Below, piece after piece: positions 43,168 through 51,837 of a DNA stretch of 64,000 bases. The position numbers were made by a program, and so were the translations under genes. The stretch covers positions 59,736 to 123,735 of the forward strand of contig DDTN01000019.1 of assembly GCA_002344355.1 (NCBI GenBank), in the 5' to 3' direction. Each line of letters begins with the position of its first letter. Position 1 is the first letter of the stretch. The notes beneath the pieces were generated by a model. It saw only the letters and a program-made list of their open reading frames with translations. It was not told where the DNA came from and did not search any database. The DNA comes from Proteobacteria bacterium UBA2363. Its GTDB lineage: Bacteria > Pseudomonadota > Gammaproteobacteria > Xanthomonadales > UBA2363.

Positions 43168-46100
43168 GGCAAGGACGCCGTTTCGGCCGGCGGCGGAGCA
43201 TCCGGACCGGCCGTCGCCTTCGACGCGCGCGGCGGCCACAGCCCGCCCCGGCCCAGGCAGCCCCAGCCCCAGCGCAGCCAGCCGAGCAGGGCATTGGCCA
43301 GCCACAACGCCCAGGCCAGGATGGCGAGCTGGTACAGCCACAGCGGCAGGCTGAGCACGCCGACCTGCGGCAGGCCATCGCCGGCGCGGTCGAAGAACCA
43401 GCGCAGCAGTCCGGCGCTGGAGCCGTTGCCGGCGACATGCATCTCCGGCTGGCCGAGCAGGGCCACAGGAATCGCCGCCAGCAGACTGAGCAGTGCGATG
43501 GCGGTCAGGGCCACCAGGCCCACCTGCAGCAGCACGAACGCCCGATGGCCGGCCAGGTCCGCCTGCCGGCCGCGCCAGCCCAGCACCAGCAGCCAGGCCG
43601 CGACCAAGGCGCCGGCCTGCCAGGACACCGTCGAGAAGCCCAGGCCCAGCAGCAGCCAGGCGCCGGTGCCCAGCGGCGTCAGGCCGGTGCGCGCCAGAGC
43701 CACGGCGACCGCCAGCAGCACGACCAGGTAAGGCCAGTACAGGACCGCCGGACCGACCCCGCCGCCGTGCGCCCACAGCAGCCAACGGCCTGCGGGGGGC
43801 GCCATCTCGAGATCGAGGTTGGCGACCGGCGCACCCAGGTCCACCGCCGGACTGCGCCACCACGGCCCGACGCCGCCGGCCTGGCGGAACAGCAGCTCGA
43901 CGCGACGGCTGCCAGGCAGCACCGGCAGGGTCAGTGCGCCGTCCTCGGGCAGCAGGTGGTGCACGCGGCCATCGATGGCCACCGACAACAGTTCGGCATC
44001 GGCCGGCAGGCGCAGGCTCTGCTGGCCGGCACGGGTGGCGCGCAGCACGTAGTTCAGCCGGGCCTCGGTCAGCCGGGGATTGCCGGTGACCCGCAGGTGG
44101 GCGCGGTCGATGGCCTGGCTGCTGCCCGCGAACGCCCCCGGCCGGGCGACCTCCAGTACCAGGTGCTCGCCGGGGAAGGGGGCGAAGTGCCAGGTGCTGC
44201 CCGGATCGCCGCTGGCCAGGGCCGGCGTGCCGGAGAATCCGGTCCGCCAGAACGGCCCGACCACCACCAGCCAGCGCTCGGCGCGCTGCGCCAGCGGGGG
44301 TGCCTCCAGGCGCAGCTGCGGGGTCGCCGGCAGCGACGACCGCCAGGCCACCTGCTGCTGGCCGCGCGAGAAGGCCAGGCGCACCTGGCCGTCATCGACC
44401 TCCAGGCGATCGTCGTGCGGGCGCTCGCCGGGCAGCAGCGGCACCGCCACCGTGAAGCCCGCCGACGACGGCGCCACCCGCAGCACGCGCGTCGACACGG
44501 TCCAGTCCAGGCCCAGGTGGATCGTGCGCTCGACCTGGACGTAGGGCGCCGCCTCGACGCCGGCCGCGACCTCGCCGGCGTCCGTGGCGCCGGCCGGCGC
44601 CGCGTTGCGCTGCCGCGACAGCTGCAGGCTGTCGCCCTGCAGGCGCGGCCCGTCCAGGCCGGACACGTCCCAGCCCGGCGCACGCACCGCGACCCGGCCC
44701 GGCGGCAGCGGGAAGCGCAGGTCGACGGTGTCGCCGGCGGCCAGCACCAGTTCCAGTTCGGCCTGCTGGCGACCGGGCTGCAGGCGCAGCCAGATCTGGC
44801 CATCGCGGCGCAGCACCGGCGCCTGGCTGCCGCCGACCCGCACCGCCACCGGGGCGCTCAGGCGGCCGCCTTCCGGCAGCGGCGCCAGCACGTCGGCTGC
44901 GGCATCGAAGTCCAGGCGCAGGCGCAGGCGGCGACCGTCGAGCTCGATCTCCGCCCGGTCCAGGCGCGCGCAATCGGGCACGCAGGGCGGTGGCCGCAGC
45001 AGGCGCTCGCGCAGTTCGGCCAGCAACTCCGGCGACGGAAGGCCGCCTGGCTGCGCCAGTGCCGGCGCCTGCTGCAGCAGGCCCGCGAGCGCCAGCAGGG
45101 CCGCCGGCAGCGCCGTTGCCCCCGCGGCGCGGCCGGATCCCGGCCAGCGCAGGCCGCGGAACAGGGCCCGGGCTTCCTGGCCCGGCCGCAGGCGCCAGAG
45201 CAGCCAGCCCAGCAGCACCACCAGGGCCAGGCGGCCCAGGCGGGTCAGCCAGGGCGGGCTCAGCCACAGCCGCAGCGTCTGGTCTTCGGCGACCGGCCCG
45301 GACAGCAGGATGTCGACCTGTTGCCAGTGCCAGTCCGGGTCGCCCTGCCCGGCCTGAAGGACCGTGTCGGCCGGATACTCGTCGAGAGCGGGCGCCGGCT
45401 CCAGCGGCACGGGCGGTGCAGGCGGCGCAGGCGGCGCCGCCGGGGCCCGGAGGGCCTGTACCCGGCTGCCGGTGACCTCGACCCGGTCGAGCGTCGCCTC
45501 GGCGCTCTCCGTGGGCGGCTCCATGAACACCGCCTCGACCATCTCCTGCCGGGCCGGGCGAAGGCGCGCCAGCGCCGCTTCCTGACCGGACAGCACCCGG
45601 TCCTGCTCGAGCTGCGGGTACAGCGCCAGGCGCACCTGGCCCGCCGCGAACGGCAGGGCGACCAGCACCGCCGCAACGAAGGCGACACCGGCGGTGACCA
45701 CCGCGGCCCGGTCGACACGCCCGGACGGCAGCCAGCCGCGCACCAGGGCCAGCACCAGCAGCGCCACCAGGGTCCACAGCGGTGCCCCGACGCTGTGGTA
45801 GCCCAGCAGCAGGTAGGCCAGCACCCCGACCGCCGGCAGCGGCCCCAGCGCACGCAGCGCCAGCACCACCAGCAGGCTGGCCAGGAACACGTCGAGCAGG
45901 CGCCAGCGCGCGGTCCAGGCCGCCGGCACCCGGTCGGCGCCGGAGACATGCGCCAGCGACCAGCCGGGCGGCAGCTGCAGGCTCAGCGACGCGCCATCGA
46001 AGGCGTGCCGCCAGCCGGCCACCGGCACCGTGTGCCAGCCGGCCAGGCGCGCGGTGGCGGCCAGGTCCAGGCGGGTCCGGCGCAGCTCGACGCCGGTGCC

Positions 46101-47312
46101 CTGCCCGGCATCGGTCAGCAACTGGTCCTGGCCGTCGACGCTGGCGCGTTCCAGCCGCCAGGGCGGCGCCATGTCCAGACGGGTGCCCTGCGCCAGCTGG
46201 CCTGCGATGCGGTCGCGCGCGACCAGGCCGCGGCCGTCGAAGTCCAGCCACAGCGACCGCTCGAGCGACAGCCGGTGCGGCGCCCCGACCGGCCGGCCGC
46301 GGCTGCGCTCGGCCAGCGCCAGGCCGCCGTCGGCGTCGACCAGGAAGGCCGGCAGGCTGACGTCGAAGGGCGAACCGGCCTGGCCCGGATCGACCGGCCG
46401 CGTCCCTTCCGGCTGCACCACGCGCAGGCCGGGATCGGTCTGCACGCTCCACACTTCCTGCGCCGGCCAGGGTGCCGGTGCGGACACGGCGACGAAGCCC
46501 GCGGCGATCTCGATGGCGCGCGCGTGCAGCGTCAGGATCCAGGTGCCCGGCCGCACCTGCACGCGCAGCCGGCCCTCACCGTCCAGCGCCGCGGGAAGCG
46601 GACCGTCGAGCGCGGTGATCGCGAAGCCCGGCGGCAGGGCCGGCCCCAGCACGGTCTCGCGGGCGCGGCCGCCGACCTCGAGCTGCAGGCGCGTCTCCAG
46701 CCGCTGCGGCACGCCGTCGGTCAGCAGACGGAACACCTTCAGGCCCAGGCTGTCCTGCGCCTGCTCGACCTGGCGCCGGCCCAGCCAGAGCTGGCCGCCG
46801 GCGCGTTCCGGCACCGGCACCGCCTCGCCGTCCAGGCGCAGCGCCAGCAGGGCGATCGCCTCCGGCACCGCCAGCCGCTCCGGCCGCCGCGTCCAGTCCA
46901 GGCGCCCCTCGACGCGGTGCTCGCCGGCGGCCAGCCACAGCATCGGCACCCCGCCCCGCCATTGCCACGCCGCCGGCCGGCCATCGACGGTCACCGCCAG
47001 CGGCGGATGCCGCGCCTCGCCCGGCAGCGGCACCCACGACGGCGCCAGCACCCGCCAGCCCAGGCTGAAGCGGGCACCCTCGGTGGTCACTGCAAGATCG
47101 AGCACTCCCGGCCAGGCGCAGGCATGCTGTCCGGCTCCGCCCGGCGCCTGGCCCAGCACGAACGGACAGCGCCGGTGCTCATGCCCATCCAGCACCCAGG
47201 CCGTCCACGGCGTCAGCACCGCCGGCACCTCGACCGCCGGCTGCGCCGGCACCGCCGCCGCGCCCAGCCACAGCGCACCCCACCCCACGACCCCAATCAG
47301 CCAGCGACGCAT
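43164..47312 (-). CDS. Large membrane protein, 1382 residues, unknown function
   Basis: The product has a signal peptide (to about residue 25), an extracytoplasmic domain of about 450 residues, a cluster of helices (about residues 470-560), a loop, one more helix, a second large domain rich in beta-structure, and at least five C-terminal helices. The first loop contains LDRVEVTGSRVQAL (about residues 608-617), the sequence that normally opens the plug of TonB-dependent receptors in this order, although this protein is not a receptor. I recognise no named family. It is the first gene of a unit with the Dph6-like and EamA genes. Its first 6-7 codons and its upstream DNA are repeated at 49721-49798. 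Confidence 0.75.
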   Translation of the reverse strand: MRRWLIGVVGWGALWLGAAAVPAQPAVEVPAVLTPWTAWVLDGHEHRRCPFVLGQAPGGAGQHACAWPGVLDLAVTTEGARFSLGWRVLAPSWVPLPGEARHPPLAVTVDGRPAAWQWRGGVPMLWLAAGEHRVEGRLDWTRRPERLAVPEAIALLALRLDGEAVPVPERAGGQLWLGRRQVEQAQDSLGLKVFRLLTDGVPQRLETRLQLEVGGRARETVLGPALPPGFAITALDGPLPAALDGEGRLRVQVRPGTWILTLHARAIEIAAGFVAVSAPAPWPAQEVWSVQTDPGLRVVQPEGTRPVDPGQAGSPFDVSLPAFLVDADGGLALAERSRGRPVGAPHRLSLERSLWLDFDGRGLVARDRIAGQLAQGTRLDMAPPWRLERASVDGQDQLLTDAGQGTGVELRRTRLDLAATARLAGWHTVPVAGWRHAFDGASLSLQLPPGWSLAHVSGADRVPAAWTARWRLLDVFLASLLVVLALRALGPLPAVGVLAYLLLGYHSVGAPLWTLVALLVLALVRGWLPSGRVDRAAVVTAGVAFVAAVLVALPFAAGQVRLALYPQLEQDRVLSGQEAALARLRPARQEMVEAVFMEPPTESAEATLDRVEVTGSRVQALRAPAAPPAPPAPPVPLEPAPALDEYPADTVLQAGQGDPDWHWQQVDILLSGPVAEDQTLRLWLSPPWLTRLGRLALVVLLGWLLWRLRPGQEARALFRGLRWPGSGRAAGATALPAALLALAGLLQQAPALAQPGGLPSPELLAELRERLLRPPPCVPDCARLDRAEIELDGRRLRLRLDFDAAADVLAPLPEGGRLSAPVAVRVGGSQAPVLRRDGQIWLRLQPGRQQAELELVLAAGDTVDLRFPLPPGRVAVRAPGWDVSGLDGPRLQGDSLQLSRQRNAAPAGATDAGEVAAGVEAAPYVQVERTIHLGLDWTVSTRVLRVAPSSAGFTVAVPLLPGERPHDDRLEVDDGQVRLAFSRGQQQVAWRSSLPATPQLRLEAPPLAQRAERWLVVVGPFWRTGFSGTPALASGDPGSTWHFAPFPGEHLVLEVARPGAFAGSSQAIDRAHLRVTGNPRLTEARLNYVLRATRAGQQSLRLPADAELLSVAIDGRVHHLLPEDGALTLPVLPGSRRVELLFRQAGGVGPWWRSPAVDLGAPVANLDLEMAPPAGRWLLWAHGGGVGPAVLYWPYLVVLLAVAVALARTGLTPLGTGAWLLLGLGFSTVSWQAGALVAAWLLVLGWRGRQADLAGHRAFVLLQVGLVALTAIALLSLLAAIPVALLGQPEMHVAGNGSSAGLLRWFFDRAGDGLPQVGVLSLPLWLYQLAILAWALWLANALLGWLRWGWGCLGRGGLWPPRASKATAGPDAPPPAETASLP

Positions 47313-47373
47313 GTGCTTCCCCCACCTGGTGGCGATGCAGGGTAGCAACGCGCGGGGGCCGGGGGTGGGGTTG
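47296..47373. repeat. 78-bp direct repeat, copy 1 (start of the large membrane-protein gene)
   Basis: This copy covers the first codons and upstream leader of the large membrane-protein gene. It matches 49721-49798 in 75 of 78 positions, same orientation. The repeats flank a module of 2347 bp that carries two small genes and the Rhs tip. Confidence 0.9.
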
Positions 47374-47431
47374 CGGACCACGATCTGCGGAACCTGCTTT
47401 GCCGGTCTACCGGGGCCAACCCGACTCGGGA

Positions 47432-47908
47432 TCAGTCGGGCACCCCATCGGGACAGGTCGGTCCAAGGGAGTACTCGCCACGCTGTCGCGCTCTCTCCAG
47501 GTCGCCGACAATTTCGGACACGAACTCCAGGCGCCTGACGATCTCCTCACGCCCCGCACTGGACTGCACGTCGACTTCGGTCAGCGCGGGATCCGAAAAG
47601 TCACCGATCAGGCTCTCCAGACTCCCGTACACATACCAGCGATCCCAGAACATCTGCCGCTGCTTCTGATCGCACTCGGGCATGCAACGCAAAGCATGAT
47701 TCTTGCGCTCGCGTGCGGCCTTGACTGTGGTGTCGATCCACTCCTGCAGTTCTTCGTCGTTGCGCTGCTCCAGTGTCGCTTGGAGCTCTGCGACCAGCTC
47801 GCCAAGGTCCTCCTCCGCGATGTCCGCACAGACGATGCGCTTCGCGCATGAGGCAAGAAGCAACGAAGCCAGAATCAGGAGGCTAAACCGCGATCCGTGA
47901 CGGTACAT
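47432..47908 (-). CDS. Small lipoprotein, candidate immunity or accessory protein of the Rhs locus
   Basis: A 158-residue protein with a lipobox (LLILASLLLASC). The mature part is mainly helical and acidic (AEEDLGELVAELQATLEQRNDEELQEW, then FVSEIVGDLERARQ), with four more cysteines. No family is recognised. I chose the ATG at 47908; an in-frame start at 47989 lacks a lipoprotein signal. It follows the membrane-protein gene by 67 bp in the same direction, so both may be expressed with the Rhs tip. It could be an immunity lipoprotein if the toxin acts in the periplasm, but this is inference from position. Confidence 0.6.
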   Translation of the reverse strand: MYRHGSRFSLLILASLLLASCAKRIVCADIAEEDLGELVAELQATLEQRNDEELQEWIDTTVKAARERKNHALRCMPECDQKQRQMFWDRWYVYGSLESLIGDFSDPALTEVDVQSSAGREEIVRRLEFVSEIVGDLERARQRGEYSLGPTCPDGVPD

Positions 47909-47975
47909 TTGCGCTCCCTGTCTTTGGCCCCTCGCCGGCGATGCGAACGCGAAGGCGGATGAGATGCCTGGCAGG

Positions 47976-48338
47976 TCAGGATCGCGCACTCCGCGCAGCC
48001 TGGCGACGATCCAGCCACCAGAGGATCCCCATCCATTGCAGCAAGGAAAAAGCCAGGAATACCAGCCAGTATCCGATTACCGCGTACGGGTACCCGGCGT
48101 GCGCCGCGTCAACAAGCTCGCCAGCCAGGTAGATCACCGCCAACGCCATAAGGCTGGATGGAAACCCGAGAATCGTCGCAACCCCGATGAACATGAGCTC
48201 CACTTCCACCGGCGCACCCCCCGTCGCCCCGGCCGACCACCACAGCCACCACGCAAGTAGCGACGCCCAAGCCACCCCGACCCCGAAAACAACCGCCAAG
48301 TAACGATTTTGGGGTGTACTGCCGGCTTCACCCTTCAT
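47976..48338 (-). CDS. Small integral membrane protein, candidate immunity protein
   Basis: A 120-residue protein with three helices (about residues 13-33, 48-70 and 83-105; for example YLAVVFGVGVAWASLLAWWLWW and AVIGYWLVFLAFSLLQWMGILWWL) and a basic C-terminus. Its ATG overlaps the stop codon of the Rhs tip gene by 4 nt (ATGA), so it is translated right after the toxin. Immunity proteins to toxins acting on the periplasm or membrane are often of this type. No family is recognised. Confidence 0.65.
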   Translation of the reverse strand: MKGEAGSTPQNRYLAVVFGVGVAWASLLAWWLWWSAGATGGAPVEVELMFIGVATILGFPSSLMALAVIYLAGELVDAAHAGYPYAVIGYWLVFLAFSLLQWMGILWWLDRRQAARSARS

Positions 48339-49657
48339 GGCCAACCAAACCCACGGGCTCGATCTGAGCACTGACTACGACATTCTGTCAGACTATCTTT
48401 TGCCCATTCTTGACAGTTAGTTCCCGGACCAACAATTCCGTAATTTGGCCTTGGGCGGCCAAAGCGATCCAAGAGACAATCCTCAACGCATCGATTGTCA
48501 TCATTATCAACTTGTTCGCACGCCTGCGGATGAAAGTAGTCGTCTTCGTCATTGGGGTTCGTTGGACGACCTTGGTCCCATGGCCCGCCGTTAGACGTCT
48601 GCCCCCCGCAAGAAATCCTCCCGTTTTCTTCTGTTGTGCATAAATAAGCATGATGGAACACCGGATCTACTCTCCGCCCCCCGGGTGGCCTACCCAGCGG
48701 CCGGCGGCAGTACCAAGACTGCAATCCCAAAGGATCGAGCAGTAATAAGGGCGCGGCCAGTGCATAGCTGAAGGTGCTAACCCCTCCCGTCAACCCAATT
48801 GGGTCTGACTGAATGTATCGCCCGGTGCCAGACTCGTAATCACGGAAATAGTTGTAGTTGAGCCCCGACTCGCCATCCGCCCGCTGCCCGGGATACCTCA
48901 ATCCGAACACGAACGGCGCAGTGCCCTCCTGGGCCGGCGCCACCGGGTCGTGCTCGCCGAACGCCCGCCCGGTCAGCGGCCAGTGCCACAGCGTGGCATT
49001 GGTCGCGGCATCGACCACCACCCGGGGCGTGCCCAGGTGGTCGGTCTCGATGTAGACCAGTCCTTGCGCAGCGAAGGCGGCGACCGGCAGATCGCCCAGG
49101 TAGACGTATTCGATGATCGGCTTGCCGCTGGCCTGGTACTCGCCGAGCAGGCGTCCGCCGGTGTCGTACACGAAGCGGGTCAGTGTTTCGCCGACCCAGG
49201 CGCAGGTGCGCTCGCCGTGGCCGTTGTAGACGTAGCGGGCGATCTCGGTACCGTTGACGAGATGGCGCTGGTAACGGTTGTGGGCGCCATGCTCGTAGCC
49301 GAACTCGGTGCGGCCCTCCGTGCGCTGCACCATATTGCCGGCAGCATCGTACATGCGCTGGTCCGAGCCGGTGTCGAGCAGCCAGTGGCTGCCGGGGGCA
49401 TATACATAGGACTGCTGGGCGCCCTGCCAGGTCTTGGTGGTTCGGTTGCCGGTCGGGTCGTAACCGAACGCCTCGATCGGGGCCTGCTTGGCGTCGCGAA
49501 CCTCGGTCAGCCGCGACAGCGCATCGTACCCGTAGTGGCGGGCCGCCTCCTGCGTCTGCCCCGGTTCGGGCGTGATGGCGACGATGTTGGCCAGGACATC
49601 GACCTCGAGGTAGTGGACCAGCAGCGCCACTTTCCCACCGTTTGCCACAATGCGCAA
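48335..49657 (-). CDS. Orphan Rhs tip with a cysteine-rich C-terminal (putative toxin) domain
   Basis: A 440-residue protein lacking the signal and most YD repeats of a full Rhs protein (usually over 1000 residues); it starts abruptly inside the repeat region. It keeps the RHS core, YNYFRDYESGTGRYIQSDPIGLTGG and DPLGL at residues 308-312, the usual hinge before the variable tip. The tip (313-440) has nine cysteines, FHHAYLC at 334-340 and GPGTNCQEWA with C415. A His-before-Cys order with NCxxxx resembles permuted NlpC/P60 or LRAT-like cysteine hydrolases, a frequent Rhs toxin class; this is inference. The tip is less GC-rich than its neighbours, suggesting transfer. Confidence 0.72.
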   Translation of the reverse strand: MRIVANGGKVALLVHYLEVDVLANIVAITPEPGQTQEAARHYGYDALSRLTEVRDAKQAPIEAFGYDPTGNRTTKTWQGAQQSYVYAPGSHWLLDTGSDQRMYDAAGNMVQRTEGRTEFGYEHGAHNRYQRHLVNGTEIARYVYNGHGERTCAWVGETLTRFVYDTGGRLLGEYQASGKPIIEYVYLGDLPVAAFAAQGLVYIETDHLGTPRVVVDAATNATLWHWPLTGRAFGEHDPVAPAQEGTAPFVFGLRYPGQRADGESGLNYNYFRDYESGTGRYIQSDPIGLTGGVSTFSYALAAPLLLLDPLGLQSWYCRRPLGRPPGGRRVDPVFHHAYLCTTEENGRISCGGQTSNGGPWDQGRPTNPNDEDDYFHPQACEQVDNDDNRCVEDCLLDRFGRPRPNYGIVGPGTNCQEWAKDSLTECRSQCSDRARGFGWP

Positions 49658-49720
49658 CCGTCAGGCGATCAATGGTGGACTTAAACTCCCGGCGGCGGCG
49701 TCGCCCGCCGCCGCCCCCCG

Positions 49721-49798
49721 ATCAGCCAGCGCCGCATGCGCTTCCCCCACCTGGTGGCGATGCAGGGTAGCAACGCGCGGGGGGCGGGGGTGGGGTTG
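49721..49798. repeat. 78-bp direct repeat, copy 2
   Basis: This is the second copy of the start of the large membrane-protein gene. Read on the minus strand it gives MRRWLIG followed by 11 unrelated residues and a stop, so it is a remnant, not a gene. It lies just upstream of the Rhs tip. A GC-rich stem-loop occupies 49691-49715. Confidence 0.85.
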
Positions 49799-49807
49799 AC
49801 CGGCGCC

Positions 49808-50113
49808 TCAGTCGCCCCGCCGCGCGTCCGACGCCTCGCCGCGGGCGGTGAGCGCGCCCGCCAGGATCACGCCGATCAGCCAGAGGTTGACCGGCACCAG
49901 CGCCACGGGCAGGCCCGGAACGAAGAGGTTCATGGCCCAGGCGCCCAGGAAGGCGTCTATCAGCCAGAAGGCGATAAGGGCAATGGGCAGGAGTGCGGCC
50001 ACGAACTGCCAGGTGCGCCTGGCATTGGCAAGGGCAAGCAGTTGCAGCAGCGGCCAGGCCAGCGCGCCAGCGACGCTCAGCCAGTAGCCTGTGATCAACG
50101 CGTCTGCCGACAT
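49808..50113 (-). CDS. Small integral membrane protein, unknown
   Basis: A 101-residue protein with three predicted helices: WLSVAGALAWPLLQLLALA, FVAALLPIALIAFWLIDAFLGAW and VALVPVNLWLIGVILAGALTA, then a charged C-terminus. No family is recognised. The start is uncertain: the ATG at 50113 was chosen; the GTG at 50134 would add seven residues. Neither has a strong ribosome binding site. It lies upstream of the second 78-bp repeat and may once have been the direct neighbour of the large membrane-protein gene. Confidence 0.55.
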   Translation of the reverse strand: MSADALITGYWLSVAGALAWPLLQLLALANARRTWQFVAALLPIALIAFWLIDAFLGAWAMNLFVPGLPVALVPVNLWLIGVILAGALTARGEASDARRGD

Positions 50114-50427
50114 GGGTTCGTCCAGGATCGCCACGGCCGACCCGCTTCAGGGTGAAGCCTGTCACGCCCGGAACCGGATCGAATCACGGCGGGGCTGCAT
50201 GCAGCCATGGCACCCTCCATGCTTCAACCGCGCACCGCCTCCTGCCTGGGCTCGGGATCGCTCGACCGCGAGAGATCGGCTCCGCCACCCGCGTGGTTTT
50301 GCGTCACTCAGTCAGGTCGACTGTATCCCATTCCTGCCCGTGTGTTGCATCAACCAATGTTGCGCAGCGTATCCAAACGCAACCGAAGCGATTGAACGCG
50401 TGCCTAAGGCGACTCCCGCCATCGTGC
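50114..50427. other. Intergenic region, no gene recognised
   Basis: This 314-bp stretch lies between the 3' end of the his operon and a small membrane-protein gene. It contains the short palindrome GGCTGCATGCAGCC near 50193. I see no T-run terminator and no coding potential. Confidence 0.4.
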
Positions 50428-51051
50428 TCAGCGGTGCCTGCGCTCCAGCTCCGCCACCACCTGCGCCAGCGTCAGGCCGCGCGCGCGCAGCAGGACCAGC
50501 AGGTGGAACAGCAGGTCGGCGGATTCGCCGAGCAGGGCGTCCTCGTCGCCGGTGACGGCGGCCAGGGCGGTCTCGACGCCCTCCTCGCCGACCTTCTGGG
50601 CGATGCGCGGCAGGCCGGCGGCGAACAGGCGGGCGACGTAGCTGCCCTCGCCGCCCGCGGCCTGGCGCTGCGCGATCAGGTCCTCGAGGGCGTTGAGCCA
50701 GGGCTGCACGGGCGGCTCGCCGTCGAAGCAGGTGGCGGTGCCGCGGTGGCAGGCGGGGCCGGCGGGGACCGCCAGGCAGAGCACGGAGTCGTTGTCGCAA
50801 TCGGCGGTCAGGGCGCGCACCTCGAGCACGTGGCCGCTGCTCTCGCCCTTGCGCCACAGGCGCTGGCGGCTGCGCGAATGGAAGTGGGCCTGGCCGGTGG
50901 CCAGGGTGGCGTCCAGCGCGGCGCGGTCGATCCAGCCCAGCATCAGGACGCGGCCGTCGTGGGCGTGCTGGACGATCATCGGCAGCAGGCCGCCGCCCTT
51001 GGCGAAATCCAGGCGCTCGGGCAGGCCGGGGGCAAACGCGGGTCGGCTCAT
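50428..51051 (-). CDS. hisI: Phosphoribosyl-AMP cyclohydrolase / phosphoribosyl-ATP pyrophosphatase
   Basis: A 207-residue bifunctional HisIE. The N-terminal cyclohydrolase has MLGWIDRAALDATLATGQAHFHSRSRQRLWRKGESSGH and the zinc/Mg site CDNDSVLCLAVPAGPACHRGTATCF. The C-terminal pyrophosphatase has EGSYVARLFAAGLPRIAQKVGEEGVETALAAVTGD and ESADLLFHLLVLLRARG. It does steps 2 and 3 of histidine synthesis. It is the last gene of the operon and overlaps hisF by 4 nt. Confidence 0.97.
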   Translation of the reverse strand: MSRPAFAPGLPERLDFAKGGGLLPMIVQHAHDGRVLMLGWIDRAALDATLATGQAHFHSRSRQRLWRKGESSGHVLEVRALTADCDNDSVLCLAVPAGPACHRGTATCFDGEPPVQPWLNALEDLIAQRQAAGGEGSYVARLFAAGLPRIAQKVGEEGVETALAAVTGDEDALLGESADLLFHLLVLLRARGLTLAQVVAELERRHR

Positions 51052-51827
51052 GTCGGGGATTCCTGGACGGGCACGGGACGGATCGCCAGGCCGGCGGCGG
51101 CCAGCTCGCGCTTCAGCACCGGCAGCGGCAGTTCGCCGCTGTGGAAGACGCTGGCGGCCAGGGCGGCATCGGCGCCGGCCTGGCGGAACACTTCCAGGAA
51201 ATGCGCGGCGCAGCCGGCGCCGCCAGAGGCGACCAGGGGCAGGCGGGTGGCGGCGCGCACCGCGGCGGTGGTCTCGAGGTCGTAGCCGGCTCGGGTGCCG
51301 TCGGCGCGCATGCAGTTGAGCACGATCTCGCCGGCGCCGCGCGACTCGACCTCGGCGACCCAGTCGAGCAGGCGCCGGCCGCTGTCGCCGCTGCGCTCGG
51401 GCCGGCCGCTGTCGCGGGCCAGGCCGCCGTCGCGCACGTCCATGCCGACCACCACGCACTGGCTGCCGAAGCGCGCCGCCAGCGCGTCGATCAGGCCGGG
51501 CTCGGCCAGCGCCGGGCTGTTCACCGAGATCTTGTCGGCGCCGGCCGCCAGCACCGCGGCGGCGTCGTCGACGCTGCGGATGCCGCCGGCCACGCAGAAC
51601 GGGATGTCCAGCTCGTCGGCGACCCGGCGCACCCAGGCGGTGTCGACGCGGCGGCCGTCGGGACTGGCGGTGATGTCGTAGAAGACCAGCTCGTCGGCAC
51701 CCTCGGCGGCATAGCGACGGGCCAGGTCGACGATGTCGCCGACCACCTTGTGGTCGCGGAAGCGCACGCCCTTGACGACCACGCCGTCGGCGACGTCCAG
51801 GCAGGGAATCAGGCGCAGGGCGGGCAT
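51048..51827 (-). CDS. hisF: Imidazole glycerol phosphate synthase, cyclase subunit
   Basis: A 259-residue TIM barrel opening RLIPCLDVADGVVVKGVRFRDH; the Asp of CLDV is catalytic, and the second catalytic Asp falls in the NCMRADGTRAGYD segment. DITASPDGRRVD and GGIRSVDDAA form the phosphate sites. It forms imidazole glycerol phosphate and AICAR using ammonia from HisH. It lies 10 bp after hisA and overlaps hisIE by 4 nt. One loop (SGRPERSGDSGRRLL) is unlike the usual form and somewhat Ser/Arg-rich. Confidence 0.97.
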   Translation of the reverse strand: MPALRLIPCLDVADGVVVKGVRFRDHKVVGDIVDLARRYAAEGADELVFYDITASPDGRRVDTAWVRRVADELDIPFCVAGGIRSVDDAAAVLAAGADKISVNSPALAEPGLIDALAARFGSQCVVVGMDVRDGGLARDSGRPERSGDSGRRLLDWVAEVESRGAGEIVLNCMRADGTRAGYDLETTAAVRAATRLPLVASGGAGCAAHFLEVFRQAGADAALAASVFHSGELPLPVLKRELAAAGLAIRPVPVQESPT

Positions 51828-51837
51828 GGCCGGGCCT

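Noticed and set aside
43437..47345. A 1302-codon open frame on the plus strand
   Set aside because: It is antisense to the large membrane-protein gene; its Gln/Arg/His-rich composition is what reverse-complemented GC-rich codons give, and it has no ribosome binding site.
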